Below are positions 42,585 through 52,812 of a stretch of 64,000 nucleotides of DNA, in pieces; positions within the stretch are counted from its first letter, which is position 1, and every line of letters starts with the position of its first letter. A model generated the notes under the pieces. It was not told the DNA's origin. It ran no database searches and worked only from the letters and a program-made list of their open reading frames with translations. Position numbers and translations under genes: made by a program. Source of the DNA: Mantis religiosa (taxonomy: Eukaryota > Arthropoda > Insecta > Mantodea > Mantidae); the NCBI GenBank assembly GCA_030765055.1, contig CM060952.1, positions 81,749,872 through 81,813,871 of the forward strand, read 5' to 3'.

Positions 42585-43741
42585 ATATATTCAGATTTTT
42601 CTTCATCAAACAACTCTGAGGAACTAGAAACAAATTGTGAGTTTGCTCAGCATGTCTATAGTAAAATATTGCAACACATTATTGTGCAATGGTTGTCTTT
42701 GCAGTCAGCTGTGGAATGTCTTGTTAAAATGTGACAACTTTTAAAGATTATTAGATAACAAAGGGCGGGAAAAGCACACCCGCTAATTTGCCGCTAATTT
42801 GGAAATTCATAGTTCACAATAAGACGAACTAAATGAGTATTCACTAACACTACCGGAGTGTTTGCTGTATTTTTTAAATGCAACTTACCTGTATTGTCTA
42901 AAGCAGTTAGACTTTTGGAAAAAGAGGACACACTTTCTACAGATGTTCACAAGGTTATGTTGGCAGTAAAGAAACAAATAGAGAATTGTAAGGACAAAAA
43001 GGTTTATGGATTTACAGTTAAACTGTTTTTAGAACACCTTACAGAAGAAGAAAACAATATTCTAGTAAAAGAGTGCACATTTGTTTACGACAGACTATTA
43101 AACTATCTTAGTGAATGGTACAGCTATAGTGGTAATGACAACGTGTATAAAATTGTGTCCATGGTAGATTTATGTAAACCAAAACTATTTTCATTTAATG
43201 ACTTGGCCAAAGTGAGAAAGAACATGAAAATTAGTTTCAATGAAAACGAACTGTATCATGAGTTTTCTGTTTTGAAATTGCTAGTATCAAATCTTGATAG
43301 GAAGGATAATAATTATTATACAGTGTGGAGTGAGTTTTGAAAAATCAGATGCACCAAATTTGTTCAAAATAATGCAGCATGTCGTCGCAATTTCTGTAAG
43401 TGACGCGCACCTTGAATGAGTGTTTAATGTAATGAGTGCCTTTTGGTTAGATGCTAGAAATATCAACAGAACTTGTGAAATACAAGATTTTTGTTCAGAT
43501 GAATTTGAAAATGCCATGGAAAGGTATCTACAATGTGATTTTTAAAAACAGGACACTTTTGAATGCAGTGAAATCCTCAAAAAAAGAAAAAAAGTTGAAT
43601 AATAAGTTTGCTTTTATAAAAGTAATACTTTACTACTATGATTTTTATTTGGTATGGTACATGTTCGATTAGAGGTAATGACACCATTAATATTAGCAGT
43701 AACTAGTGGTACATTCTTATTATGTGAATAAAAATTGTCAT

Positions 43742-44385
43742 AGTAATAATATACAAAATGCTATTTAACAATTTGTCCCCAATTACACAAACTATGCCCA
43801 TGTTTTTCTTTTTCTCCGTGGTCCATTGGTTGGTCTCAGGGCCTGACCACCCTACCACAGACAAACACTCAAGTGTGTACCGGATAAATTGCAAAGGATG
43901 TGTTAGCTTTTACATTGGCAAAACAAAAAGGAAATTGAACTTTAGCTTAAAGAGCATTTTAAGAACATCAAGAACAAAGAAATAGATAAATCTGCAGTTG
44001 TGTACCATTTTTGGAATGAAAATTACAATATAGAACAAGAAATCCATTTATTAAAAAGTGTTCAGGGTCCAGATGCATTAACCAAGTGGGAAAAGATACA
44101 AAGACAAATGAAGGAAAACTCTTCAATTGAGACACCGACTTTGAAGAGAACCCGAACTTCAAGTTCATCAAGACATCAACAGAGACACCTCTATCACTTC
44201 CAAGGAGTACTTCTTCTTCATCTTCCCTAGTTGTACCACTATTGTGGTGTTAGGGGACCAAGGAGTTCACCAAATCAAAATTCAACAGTTGACATTAGCT
44301 GAGGATGTTAAGAAGGTCCTAATTAATCACGTTCTAGGTAAACACTAGCAATATATGGATCATGGAATACTAGTTCTACTGGAAA
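43742..44385 (+). mobile_element. PLE 3' end: GIY-YIG relic and tail
   Basis: SSVYRINCKGCVSFYIGKTK (43872-43931) is the GIY-YIG start. SAVVYHFWNENYNIEQEIH, WEKIQRQMKENSSI and LKRTRTSSSSRHQQRH follow, with frameshifts. The 3' tail from about 44250 to 44385 (ccaaggagttcacc, ttgacattagctgagg, gttctaggtaaacac, agcaatatatgg) defines the PLE tail found at 785-925 and 2745-2870. It is truncated at its 5' side. Confidence 0.78.
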
Positions 44386-45092
44386 TTATATTAATTTTGA
44401 GTTTCATTGTATCATAGTCCTTACTCATTAAGAATAAGTTGATTGATGTAACTGCTTTACAGCAGTGGTAAGCCCATGGACTATTTATACTGGAAATATG
44501 TGTTCTTACTAACAAAGAATGGTTCTGCTGATTTATAAATATAATCGTGTGAGCTGAAAGTAAACTCCAGTAGTTTTTCCCTGTCATATTGTACACCTTC
44601 ACAGTTCTAAAGTCAAATTTACAACAGGTTTTTTCACTTAATTTTGAATGTTAAAACTATGTTACTTTTCATATTGCCATCTTTTATGATTTGCCTATAA
44701 AATGCACAGGAGCCTTTGTATGATTATGGCAAAGGAATGTTTTACAGCATTGTGTACAGATTGTCACCAATGTTACTAGGCATTAAATTCTATTGCATCA
44801 TGTTGTAACACATGTTTACAAACTGAATTTACCATGCTAATTGTATAATGTTGTGATAGGTTGAGCTTATCTGTGTCTTTCCACTGTGTCAATGTCCCCC
44901 CTTCGTTGGGCTGCATGTGAAAAATATGGACCATAGAGGGTGTTTTGGCTTTAATACAGGTTTATTATAACACCAGAAAGATTTTTGGCAATACTACCAG
45001 ATCTTCATGAATCCTTATAAAATGGATTTTTCATTTGTGTTATATATAAATGTAGCACATTTACTGTACTGAACATTTTACACATTCTAAAT
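44386..45092. other. Stretch without a recognised gene
   Basis: No element was recognised. The small open frame on the minus strand (44602-44360) has no motif. Confidence 0.4.
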
Positions 45093-45150
45093 CGGGCCCA
45101 AATGACCTAGTTGTCGATGGGCCCTAAAACACCACACACTCACTCACCCT
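45093..45150 (-). mobile_element. 58 bp micro-insertion with target duplication
   Basis: Flanked by the perfect 12 bp duplication cacattctaaat (45081-45092, 45151-45162). Content: cgggcccaaatgacct, tgggccctaaaacacc, then an (actc)n-like end. A second copy in the other orientation, also with a duplication, is at 50239-50303. Strand is given relative to that copy. Confidence 0.8.
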
Positions 45151-45162
45151 CACATTCTAAAT

Positions 45163-46095
45163 TTAATGTCATTGTAAAATTAATTAACTGATTTAGGAAA
45201 AGTTTACAGATTTCAGTCTTAGCAGGTTATCAAGTATAGTTTTATAGTTTTAGACCTTGTAAGTCAAGCAGTGACTGTGTCATGAAGCCAACTGCTGAAA
45301 GCAGTAATAGGTTTTACACACAGTTTGTCTGTCATTATGGTAGAAACAATTTGCTTTGCACAGGGTGCCATATATGCTACCTATGACTCATGATAAATAA
45401 TAAAATATTAAAAGTTGAGAATAAGTGCAAAATGATGGCAGATAACCTATTGAGTGGATAATTGAGGTTTCATTGTATGTTTTTGGTAAAGATTTTCTTT
45501 TGTATTAAATGCAGAAGAGAATCTTAATTTTAAATATCTGTTTTCTATCTCTGATCTTTAAGAATCAGTTGAAAAGCAGCATTTTTTTTGCTTTTCTTTA
45601 TTCTATTTTTATGCAGACTTTCCTACAAACTGGAGGTTTTGTCAATGCTAGTTCTGCTTTAAAATAGATGAAGACATTCATATGAATGTACAAACAGTAA
45701 CCAGCATTCTATTTATTGTTTATGTGTATCTACTAAAGCATTAATCAAATATTTCTGATACATGTATGCTTTATTTCACGAAGCTTCTGATTCCTGATCT
45801 TTCTTACATCAATGTATTTTCCAAAATAAAGAGAATGATTGACTCATCTATTCTATTAGCATTACTTTATTAATAATTTACCCATATCATCCTTAATGGC
45901 TGGTATGCATCAAGTGAAGAATGTGCCTTTTTGCAGTGACATACATAAAAACATAGTTGCATATCTTTTTCTCCCTTCATCATGCATTGAGAGCTAGATC
46001 AGTGATGAAATTGTGTAACTTGTTGAAATCAGGGCAGGAAAGGAAATGGTTGTGCATTGCACCCACTACCCAAAAAAAACAATGCAGGTACTTCA
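45163..46095. other. AT-rich stretch
   Basis: No gene recognised. Nothing else noted apart from T-rich and A-rich runs. Confidence 0.4.
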
Positions 46096-46099
46096 CTGA

Positions 46100-47060
46100 A
46101 GATTTTTAGTAATTAATACAGGGATTACTTATCAAAATTTAAATGATTTTATAGTTTTTCAAAATACTGCCATTGAAGATCAATATATTTTTACATTCTA
46201 TGAAACCAGTTTATAAAACAGTGATACCACTCTTCCTGAGCCCTCTTCAGAAACCAAGTGTTTATAATGTTAAATTGCTTCATTTGATGACGATAAAGCA
46301 ATTCCACGCATTTTATCTTTAATTTTTGGAAACAAAAAGAAGTCACAAGGTGCTAGGTCAGAACTGTATGATAAGTCCATGGTGCTGATCTTTTAGGGCA
46401 TCCAGACCCATTTGTTAGTTTTGCTGTATGCCATGATGCGTTATGAATTTTTTCTTATGGATATTTTCAAAAATTTGTGATAATCATTTGTGTACCAATT
46501 GCAGTAGTGGTACTTCTGTCTTCTAAAGCTATGCCAGCAATATGGACTATTAAATAGGAGGGGAGGGGAAAAGTAGTGACAATCTTCTTAGCAGCTTGGC
46601 AAATTTGTCAAATTTTTACAGACTTTCTGTTCAAAAAATCTATTGAGCCAATTGCCTTTTTTTTCCCAGGATCATAATAAATCCAAAATTCATCACCTTA
46701 AACAATATTCATGCCCTAAAATTTTTCCAAATTTTTTCTGCATTGTGTTTGAGAGTCAGTTAATGTAGAATCCATTAACAACAAAGTTTTCTCACATCTA
46801 ACTGTGATGTAAAATGTTATGAATTTTATGCATGCCAATGCCTGAATAAATTCATAAGATGTCCATCTTTTTCAAGCATTGCTCAAACAGTGCCAATATT
46901 TTCATAAGTAGCAGGAATTATTGGGTATCCTTCATGAAATTCATTACTAAGAAATGATTGATCTGTTGAATTTGCTCTACCAATTTTAAATTGTTGCTTT
47001 AGATGGTCATCCTTCACCAAATGCATTTCTAAACTGATCTTCACCTTGTTTGGACGTTAA
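46100..47060 (-). pseudogene. Mariner-like transposase relic
   Basis: On the minus strand, with many stops, KVMNFGFIMILGKK-type sequence (near 46690; compare the mariner 'E.W..YYDP' region) is followed by DLAPCDFFLFPKIKDKMRG (46370-46310), the hallmark of the third catalytic Asp in mariner transposases, and then SSNEA and VSLFYKL. Inverted terminal repeats were not found with certainty. It is more decayed than the mariner at 58292-59310 and not the same sequence. Confidence 0.6.
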
Positions 47061-48179
47061 TGACAATTTAAAATCATACAAGACCATAACCCAGAAATGT
47101 TCTGTAATAAAATTTATAGTTGGACTAACACAAAACTTTAAATGATAATTAAACTATTATAGTAAATCAAAAAACCACCAGCAATCAACTTGCAAAACAT
47201 TATAATGTAGATGTCAAATATAAACAAAGTTCATTTCTTCTTAGAAATTTGGCACCAAAAACTTTTAAGTATCAAAACTGCTATTACTCTCAAGTAGGCC
47301 ACACTCTTGTGACCAGGAATTCACACATATGTGTTCATTTGTTGAAATAGCTAGACTAGGGCTAATGGCAGCTACAATAAACCTCTTGGGCATAATGTCA
47401 AAAAGACTCAATCTTACTTGTTTTGTCCCACTATCTGCTACCTGAACTCTGCCTTTCTCTGGAGGTGCTTGAACATTTCAGGATTTTACTTTATGACATG
47501 GATCTAAGACGTCTTCCCATCACAGAACAGCATAATGTTTGTAATGCATAAGAGGTAGAGGTAAATTAGATAACAGGATTTATTTAGATTTTACTGATAC
47601 CAGGAAGAAAGTGTAGAAATCTCACCTTCAGTGCCCAGCTGCAACCTGTTGAACACTGTCATCTGGTCCTGCAACCTTGAAATGGTGTGAAGGAAATGAT
47701 GGATACAGCAAATGAATTTCACCTACTGACCAGAGGAAAATAAGAAAAACCTGTGGCTCAATAAGCAGTTGCCAAGAATTAAATCAAGACCTAATGTGAA
47801 TTGTACATGTTACTGTGAAGCTATCTCGCTTGGTTTAAGTGTTGATTACATGAAGGGAATTGTTCTAGAATTCCTATGTTGTTCATTCATATTCCTTCAG
47901 TAGGAGTTACACTGAAAGAAGCCATTCCATAACAATTCAAAAGTACTTTCAAAGGAAATGCTTTTTTAGGTGGGGCAAACTACTTCATTTGAACAACTCA
48001 AATGCAGAACGAGAATGAAGGAAGTAGTTTCCCAAACCAATACAAACATAAGTCAAACCTGGGTCAGAAGCAGAAGGGAAATTTAAATTGAGCTTTTATT
48101 TATGGACACACATAAACTGCTGTGGTTCTCAGAGTTAAATTGTATATTGGGCATGAAATGCTGCTCTTTATCATTCTTT
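47061..48179. other. Stretch without a recognised gene
   Basis: No open frame of note and no repeat match noticed in the window. Confidence 0.4.
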
Positions 48180-48360
48180 TACAGTCTATGAATCTAGAAC
48201 ACAGGACCACCGGTTTTACTTTCCTTACAAAGGAAGGAAGGCATGTTAATGAATTTTAAGCCCCAAAAATATCCATCGACCTCTGCAGGGTTTGAACCTG
48301 CGATCTTGGGAACCAGAAGCTAGCATATTGTCTTTGAACCATGGATGACGACTGAAGAGC
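48180..48360 (-). mobile_element. tRNA-derived SINE relic (SINE5)
   Basis: The minus strand has gcaggttcaaaccctgc (B box with its stem) near 48290-48306 and a preceding, weak A-box region. 'gaggtcgatgg' and, further on, 'aaccggtggtcctgtgttct' follow. The B box pairing is clear and the remainder is diverged. No target duplication was identified. Confidence 0.55.
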
Positions 48361-48618
48361 AATTATGCCTTTTAGACATTGGATTTGCACAGTTTTCCAT
48401 TGTAAATGAAAACTACATATTTGGAAAGTTACGGAAAGGTCGAGTCCTTCCCTTAAATTTCATCAAAATTTGTTTATAATAGAACTTATCAGAACATTTA
48501 TAAAGTTATGTAGAATGTTCCAAAAAAATTCAGTAATAAGCTACATACCTTTTTTTAATTCATGCCTCATAATCCTCTATGTATGGGGCATGCCAACATC
48601 TGGTTGGTTGGTTGGTTG

Positions 48619-49323
48619 CTAATGCTCATGGAGTTGGAGAATTTCCATTTTCCTTCTGGCCTCCCAATAACATGTGACTAGTTGTGCTGTCAGTTCTCCA
48701 TCTGTTTTTGTCAGGGCACTACACTGGAGCAGATGATCTCCATCCATCAATGAGTTCGGGTCCCTACACAGTGTGCAGGTCGGGGATTCAAAAATATTAA
48801 TCCTGTGTAGATGAGCGGCCAAACAGTCGTGGCCAGTAATCAGTCGGAAGATGGCAACAGTACTGCTTCTTGGGTAGTCTGGGATGGGATTTTTATTTCC
48901 CTGTAGAATTTTCCATTGCTTGTTGGTACTTTTTTCTTTACATTCTTCTTTCCAGAATAAGTTGATTGTATTGTTTATATGTAGTTTTGATGTGTGGAAT
49001 GAGGTTTTTTGTTGGCAGCTTTGTTTTATTTGTGTTCCTTTTTTTGCCAAGGAATCTGCTATTTCATTGCCTGTGATTCCACAGTGGGATGGAATCCACT
49101 GGAAGTGTATTTCTTTTTTCAGACCTTGTAGTATTCGTAATGAACTGTAAATTTCAAGTATTCTATTGTTGTTAGGGTACAGTGAGGATAGGGCTTGAAG
49201 TGCTGATTTAGAATCACTTAGAATCACTGCTTTAGGGAAAGAGTTCTCATGGTTAAAGAGTTGTTTCAGCGAGGTGTTGATTGCTTCTAATTCTCCATCA
49301 TAGTGGGTTGCTAGTGTGCCCAA
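48619..49323 (-). pseudogene. LINE RNase H domain and C-terminus
   Basis: An open frame of 234 codons. It holds LATHYDGELEAINTSLKQLF (Glu site), AVILSDSKSALQAL (Asp site) and WIPSHCGITGNEIADSLAKK (His and Asp site), i.e. three of the RNase H catalytic positions in order. The C-terminal LITGHDCLAAHLHRIN, CTLCRDPNS and HLLQCSAL form the usual Cys/His end of such LINE proteins. The frame is intact here but is separated from RT by stops near 49900-49330. Confidence 0.88.
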
Positions 49324-49917
49324 ACAGATGTAAAAATTGAATATTTTACTATGTATTCCTGCTCCAGCATTACTTTCTTTGTCAGATAGGGAGCCATCTG
49401 TGTATATGTGTAGCCATGAGTCTTATGGATAATAAGTTTCAGTTGTTTCTAGAGCTAGCATTTTAAGTGTTTCTGCACTTACATCCCTTTTTGACTCTAT
49501 ATTTTGCATAAGGTTTACTCTGCTATTTATTTTAGGTTGTGATAGAGGGCAAATTGGAAGTGGGAGATGTTCAATTTTGTTTGTGTCTTCAAGGTTGTAT
49601 TTTCTCTTTAGGTTTATAGGCTTTCTGCATAAATCCTTCTTGTGTTTTTAAGGTCCGTTCTCTGCTTTTGTAGTTCTTCCAGTGAGTATTAAAGGGGAGC
49701 CGTGTAGTTTCTCATTTAGGAGGAGATTCTGTTTTTCCATTTCATATTTAATTGGCAAGTTATTTGTAGCAATTTGCATTGCAGTTATTGGTGTTGATTT
49801 GATTGCTCCCATTATTAGTATGAGTGCTTGGTTCTGTAATGTTTCAAGTTGTGTTAGTTTGCTTTGACTTGCTATATCACCTCGCTTCCATAGAGGAGTG
49901 CTGGTTTGATGTAACTT

Positions 49918-51284
49918 TTATAGGTGGTGTTGAGTATATTGAGAGGATCCCCATTTGCTGCCAGCTAGTCTTTTGAGTGTTGTTAATCTCTGAGTGGTCT
50001 TTTCCATGGTTTCATTAATGTGGGTTTTCCAAGCTAATTTAGAATTGAGTGTTATGCCTAGATATTTATAATTTTCTGTTTCTGTTAGTTGCTCACCATT
50101 TAGTGTTATTTTGATAAGCGGTTTTGTGTGGCAAAGTGTGAACACTTGGTATTTTGTTTTGGATAAGTTCACAGTCATTTCGTTATTTGAACATCATTTA
50201 TGTAGTTCTTCCAATGCCTTGTTCATCTGTTGTGGCAGCGTGAGTGAGTGAGTGAGTGTGTGGGGATTTAGGGCCCGTCGACATCAAGGTCATTTGGGCC
50301 CGACTGTTGTGGTAGCTTATTCAGTGGTAGCTTATTCAGTTCTTTGTTACTGATGTCCAGATTACTATGTCGTCTGCATACATGGCACATTTAACATTCT
50401 CTATTTAGTTTAGTTTTTGTGGTAAGCCATTTATCATAATATTAAATAAAGTAGTACATGACACAGATCCTTGGGGTACTCCTCTATGTGTTTGTTTTGA
50501 TTTTGATGTAGAATTATCAAAGGTAGTTGTGCAGAATCTTTGAATAAGAAAATTATGAAACCATTTTAACATTTTGTTTTCTACTCCAATTTTTATCATT
50601 TTTTGTAATAGTTTTAATCGAGGTAGAGTGTCATATGCATTTTTCAAGTCAACAAACAGCAACGACTGATCTTCGTTTATCTAAATTATCTTTGATGTCT
50701 TGGCTTAATGTAGCTATCTGTTGAATTGTGGACCGCTGTTTTCTAAAAGCTGCTTGTGACGGTGAAAGGAGATTTTGTGTCTCCAGGTACCAATTTAAGC
50801 GAGCACAAATCATTATCTCCATTAATTTAGCTAGAACACTGGTCAATGAAATGGGTCTGTAGCTGTCTAGTTTATTTGATGGTTTCTTTGGCTTTAGTAT
50901 TGGTATAATGATGGCTTTCTTCCATATTGTGGGAACTGTTGAATTCCAGGACTTGTTGATTAGTTGGAGGAGCATATTTTTTGCATATGGGCCAAGATGT
51001 TTGATCATTTCTCCAGTTTTTTTTGTCAGGTCCAGGGCTCTTGTGTAGTTTTAGTTGTGATATTGCTGACCCTAATTCTGGGGTTCAAAGTCCTTTTGAA
51101 ATACTTCATGTGTGTGTTTATTTTGAAAGTGCTGTTTTATGTTGATTTTTTGTAATTTCTCTTCTCTCTTTTTTTGTTTCGAGGTTGGTTGTGAAGCTGT
51201 ATACATCTTGTTGAAGGAGTCTGCAATCTTAGTGTTGTCTGTCAATACTTTGTTCTGGAGAATAATGGGTTCCTTCTTGGTCAT
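49918..51284 (-). pseudogene. LINE reverse transcriptase
   Basis: RT is read in four frames. The fingers have IIPILKPKKPSNKLDSYRPI and AFRKQRSTIQQIATL. The palm has FVDLKNAYDTLPR (first Asp) and RGVPQGSVSCTTLFNIMI. YADDIVIW (catalytic pair) is in another frame near 50370, just upstream of the micro-insertion at 50239-50303. The thumb side has TKYQVFTLCHTKP and YKYLGITLNSKLAWKTHI. Several single-base shifts separate the parts. Confidence 0.85.
50239..50303 (+). mobile_element. 65 bp micro-insertion with target duplication
   Basis: Flanked by ctgttgtgg(c/t)ag (50227-50238, 50304-50315). Content: (gtga)n, then ttagggcccgtcgac and ggtcatttgggcccga. It is the reverse complement of the insertion at 45093-45150 apart from a few substitutions and repeat length. 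Confidence 0.85.
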
Positions 51285-51658
51285 TGGTCTTTTGTTATGT
51301 AGTGAGCCAATGAATTTGTGTACTTTTCCACCATCTTTCCTATAATCTATGTTCCTTAAAAATTTATCATAGGACTTTTTCTTGGATGAACTGATTTCTT
51401 TTATTAACTGAGCTTTAATTTTCCTCCATTCTTGAACATCTTCAGGTTTTTTTCGTTCTTTCTGCCTTAATTCTGGCTTTTTCTCGTTCTGCTTTTAGTT
51501 TTGTGAGTTCTTCTGTCCAAAAGGGTTTGTATTTGGGGATTTTTCCTCTTGGTATATTTTGTTTTGCAGCTGATAACACTGCTTTACAGAATTTCTTTAC
51601 ATATTTATCTATTAGATCAGAATCTGTGATCTTCATTTTGGATAGTTTTTCATATAGT

Positions 51659-51886
51659 TTGTAATTCCACGAGTATTTTGGTTTATGTTGAATCTTGTAG
51701 TGGGGTCTTGCAGTTTGTAGGGAAATTGTAATTATTGGCCGGTGTCCACAGCCTGGGTCATCTATGAGAGATGAGATTGTAATTCCACGAGTATTTTGGT
51801 TTATGTTGAATCTTGTAGTGGGGTCTTGCAGTTTGTAGGGAAATTGTAATTATTGGCCGGTGTCCACAGCCTGGGTCATCTATGAT
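51659..51886 (-). repeat. 118 bp partial tandem duplication in the LINE
   Basis: 'gtaattccacgagtattttgg ... cctgggtcatctatga' occurs at 51661-51770 and again at 51779-51888, nearly identical. It lies between the endonuclease and RT coding parts and must postdate this LINE copy or its immediate source. Confidence 0.93.
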
Positions 51887-51988
51887 TTTGCAGTGAGTCT
51901 TACCAAGGAGAGTCGAAGAAATAATGGTAAGATCAGGATTTGTTAAGGAACCATTATAATGAAGGAAGAATGGGGTATCATTTGGCTG

Positions 51989-52573
51989 CTAGAGTAGTTC
52001 CACATTGTTTGAATTACGAAAGTCCATTATCGTTCGGCCAGTTGGGTTGGTGTTTGTATATCCCCAATGAGTGGAATGAGCATTGAAGTCTCCTACTATT
52101 ACTGTTTTTTTATTTACTGCAATTTGCTGCATGTTTGGTATATTATTTGGAGCATTGTATATCCCATAAATTGTTGTGTGTTGGTTGTTTTTCCAAGTGT
52201 CTATTTTTATTACTTCAGACTTATCTATGCAGTTCATGCTCTTAACTATATTGAAATTATGGGTTATGTCTTTATGTATTGCTGCTAAGATGCCACTTGC
52301 AATTTGTCTACTCTTAGGTAGTATATGGATGTGGTAGTCTTTAAGATGGAAGTATTTTACAGTATCTGAGGAAACATTGGCTTCTTGTATAATAAGGACG
52401 TCAATTTTATTGTCATGTAGTAGTTTCAGGATCTCTGTCTTTTTTGGTTGTGTGAATCCTCCAGCATTCCATTGTAGGACGTTTAGATGAGATTTGCCCA
52501 AAGATATTCCCGCCCGGAGATCCGATTGCGGGGCTATTTTACCTCCGGAAGATTTCCCTTTGGGGCCATTCAT
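51989..52573 (-). pseudogene. LINE endonuclease domain
   Basis: A 194-codon open frame starting MNGPKGKSSGGK. It has the AP-endonuclease-like motifs LNVLQWNAGGF (N site), VLIIQEAN (catalytic Glu), ASGILAAIHKD, TTIYGIYNAP and VIVGDFNAHSTHWGY (Asp/Asn site). This domain nicks the target DNA for target-primed reverse transcription. It lacks the last part (SDH motif) because the frame breaks at about 51990. ATG at 52571-52573 is the first in frame. Confidence 0.88.
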
Positions 52574-52719
52574 ATTGAGCTCTTTTGTAGTCCATTTTGC
52601 ATTACCCAGGGTGCACCACAGGGAGGCGGACTACATTACACCCCGCATGCCAACATCTAAGGCACGATAAACACACATTACTTTTCATAATAATCAGTTT
52701 TGTTGTTTCTTTAGTTAAA

Positions 52720-52812
52720 ATGCACCACCACCATCCCCACCCCCACTACCACCACTGCCAGCGCCACCGCCACCACCACAGTACCTGTACCACTACTACT
52801 AATAATAATAAA
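52720..52812 (+). repeat. (CCA)n/(CCACCCC)n simple repeat
   Basis: Imperfect 'caccaccatcc', 'ccaccac', 'actact' and 'aataata' tracts make up this interval. No coding support. Confidence 0.9.

Larger units (their letters stand above)
39240..43660 (+). pseudogene. hAT-like transposase gene relic, split by Gypsy C
   Basis: Before the Gypsy insertion the plus strand gives FSLDSDASNKG, HYPVFLAYFSKDKGKCNEVL, DFYEDLNESAEDI, ENGLTLNNV and YSADNASANFGKHNSVFTRL. After it (from 42585) come YSDFSSSNNSEELE, QWLSLQSAVECLVK, a 160-codon frame (42858-43340) with YGFTVKLFLEHLTEEEN, and near 43390 ISVSDAHLE.VFNVMSAFWL, a hAT C-terminal dimerisation-type block. The order matches a family of BED/hAT-like transposase proteins common in insects. 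Conserved DASN and SADNAS sites would be catalytic-region residues. Stops and frameshifts make it a pseudogene. Confidence 0.65.
48602..52645 (-). mobile_element. Near full-length LINE with endonuclease, RT and RNase H
   Basis: Flanked by the perfect 13 bp duplication catgccaacatct (48589-48601, 52646-52658). The 3' end is a short (aacc)n tail. Minus strand, 5' to 3': AP-type endonuclease (52573-51989) with LNVLQWNAGGF, VLIIQEAN and VIVGDFNAHSTHWG; RT (51284-49918) with SYRPISLTSVLAKLMEIM, AAFRKQRST, MLFVDLKNAYDTL, RGVPQGSVSCTTLFNI, YADDIVIW and YKYLGITL; RNase H (49323-48619) with AVILSDSKSAL and WIPSHCGITGNEIADSLAKK. This domain order fits the I-type group. There is no ORF1: only about 70 bp precede the endonuclease start. 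Frameshifts, a 118 bp duplication and a micro-insertion disable it. Confidence 0.9.
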
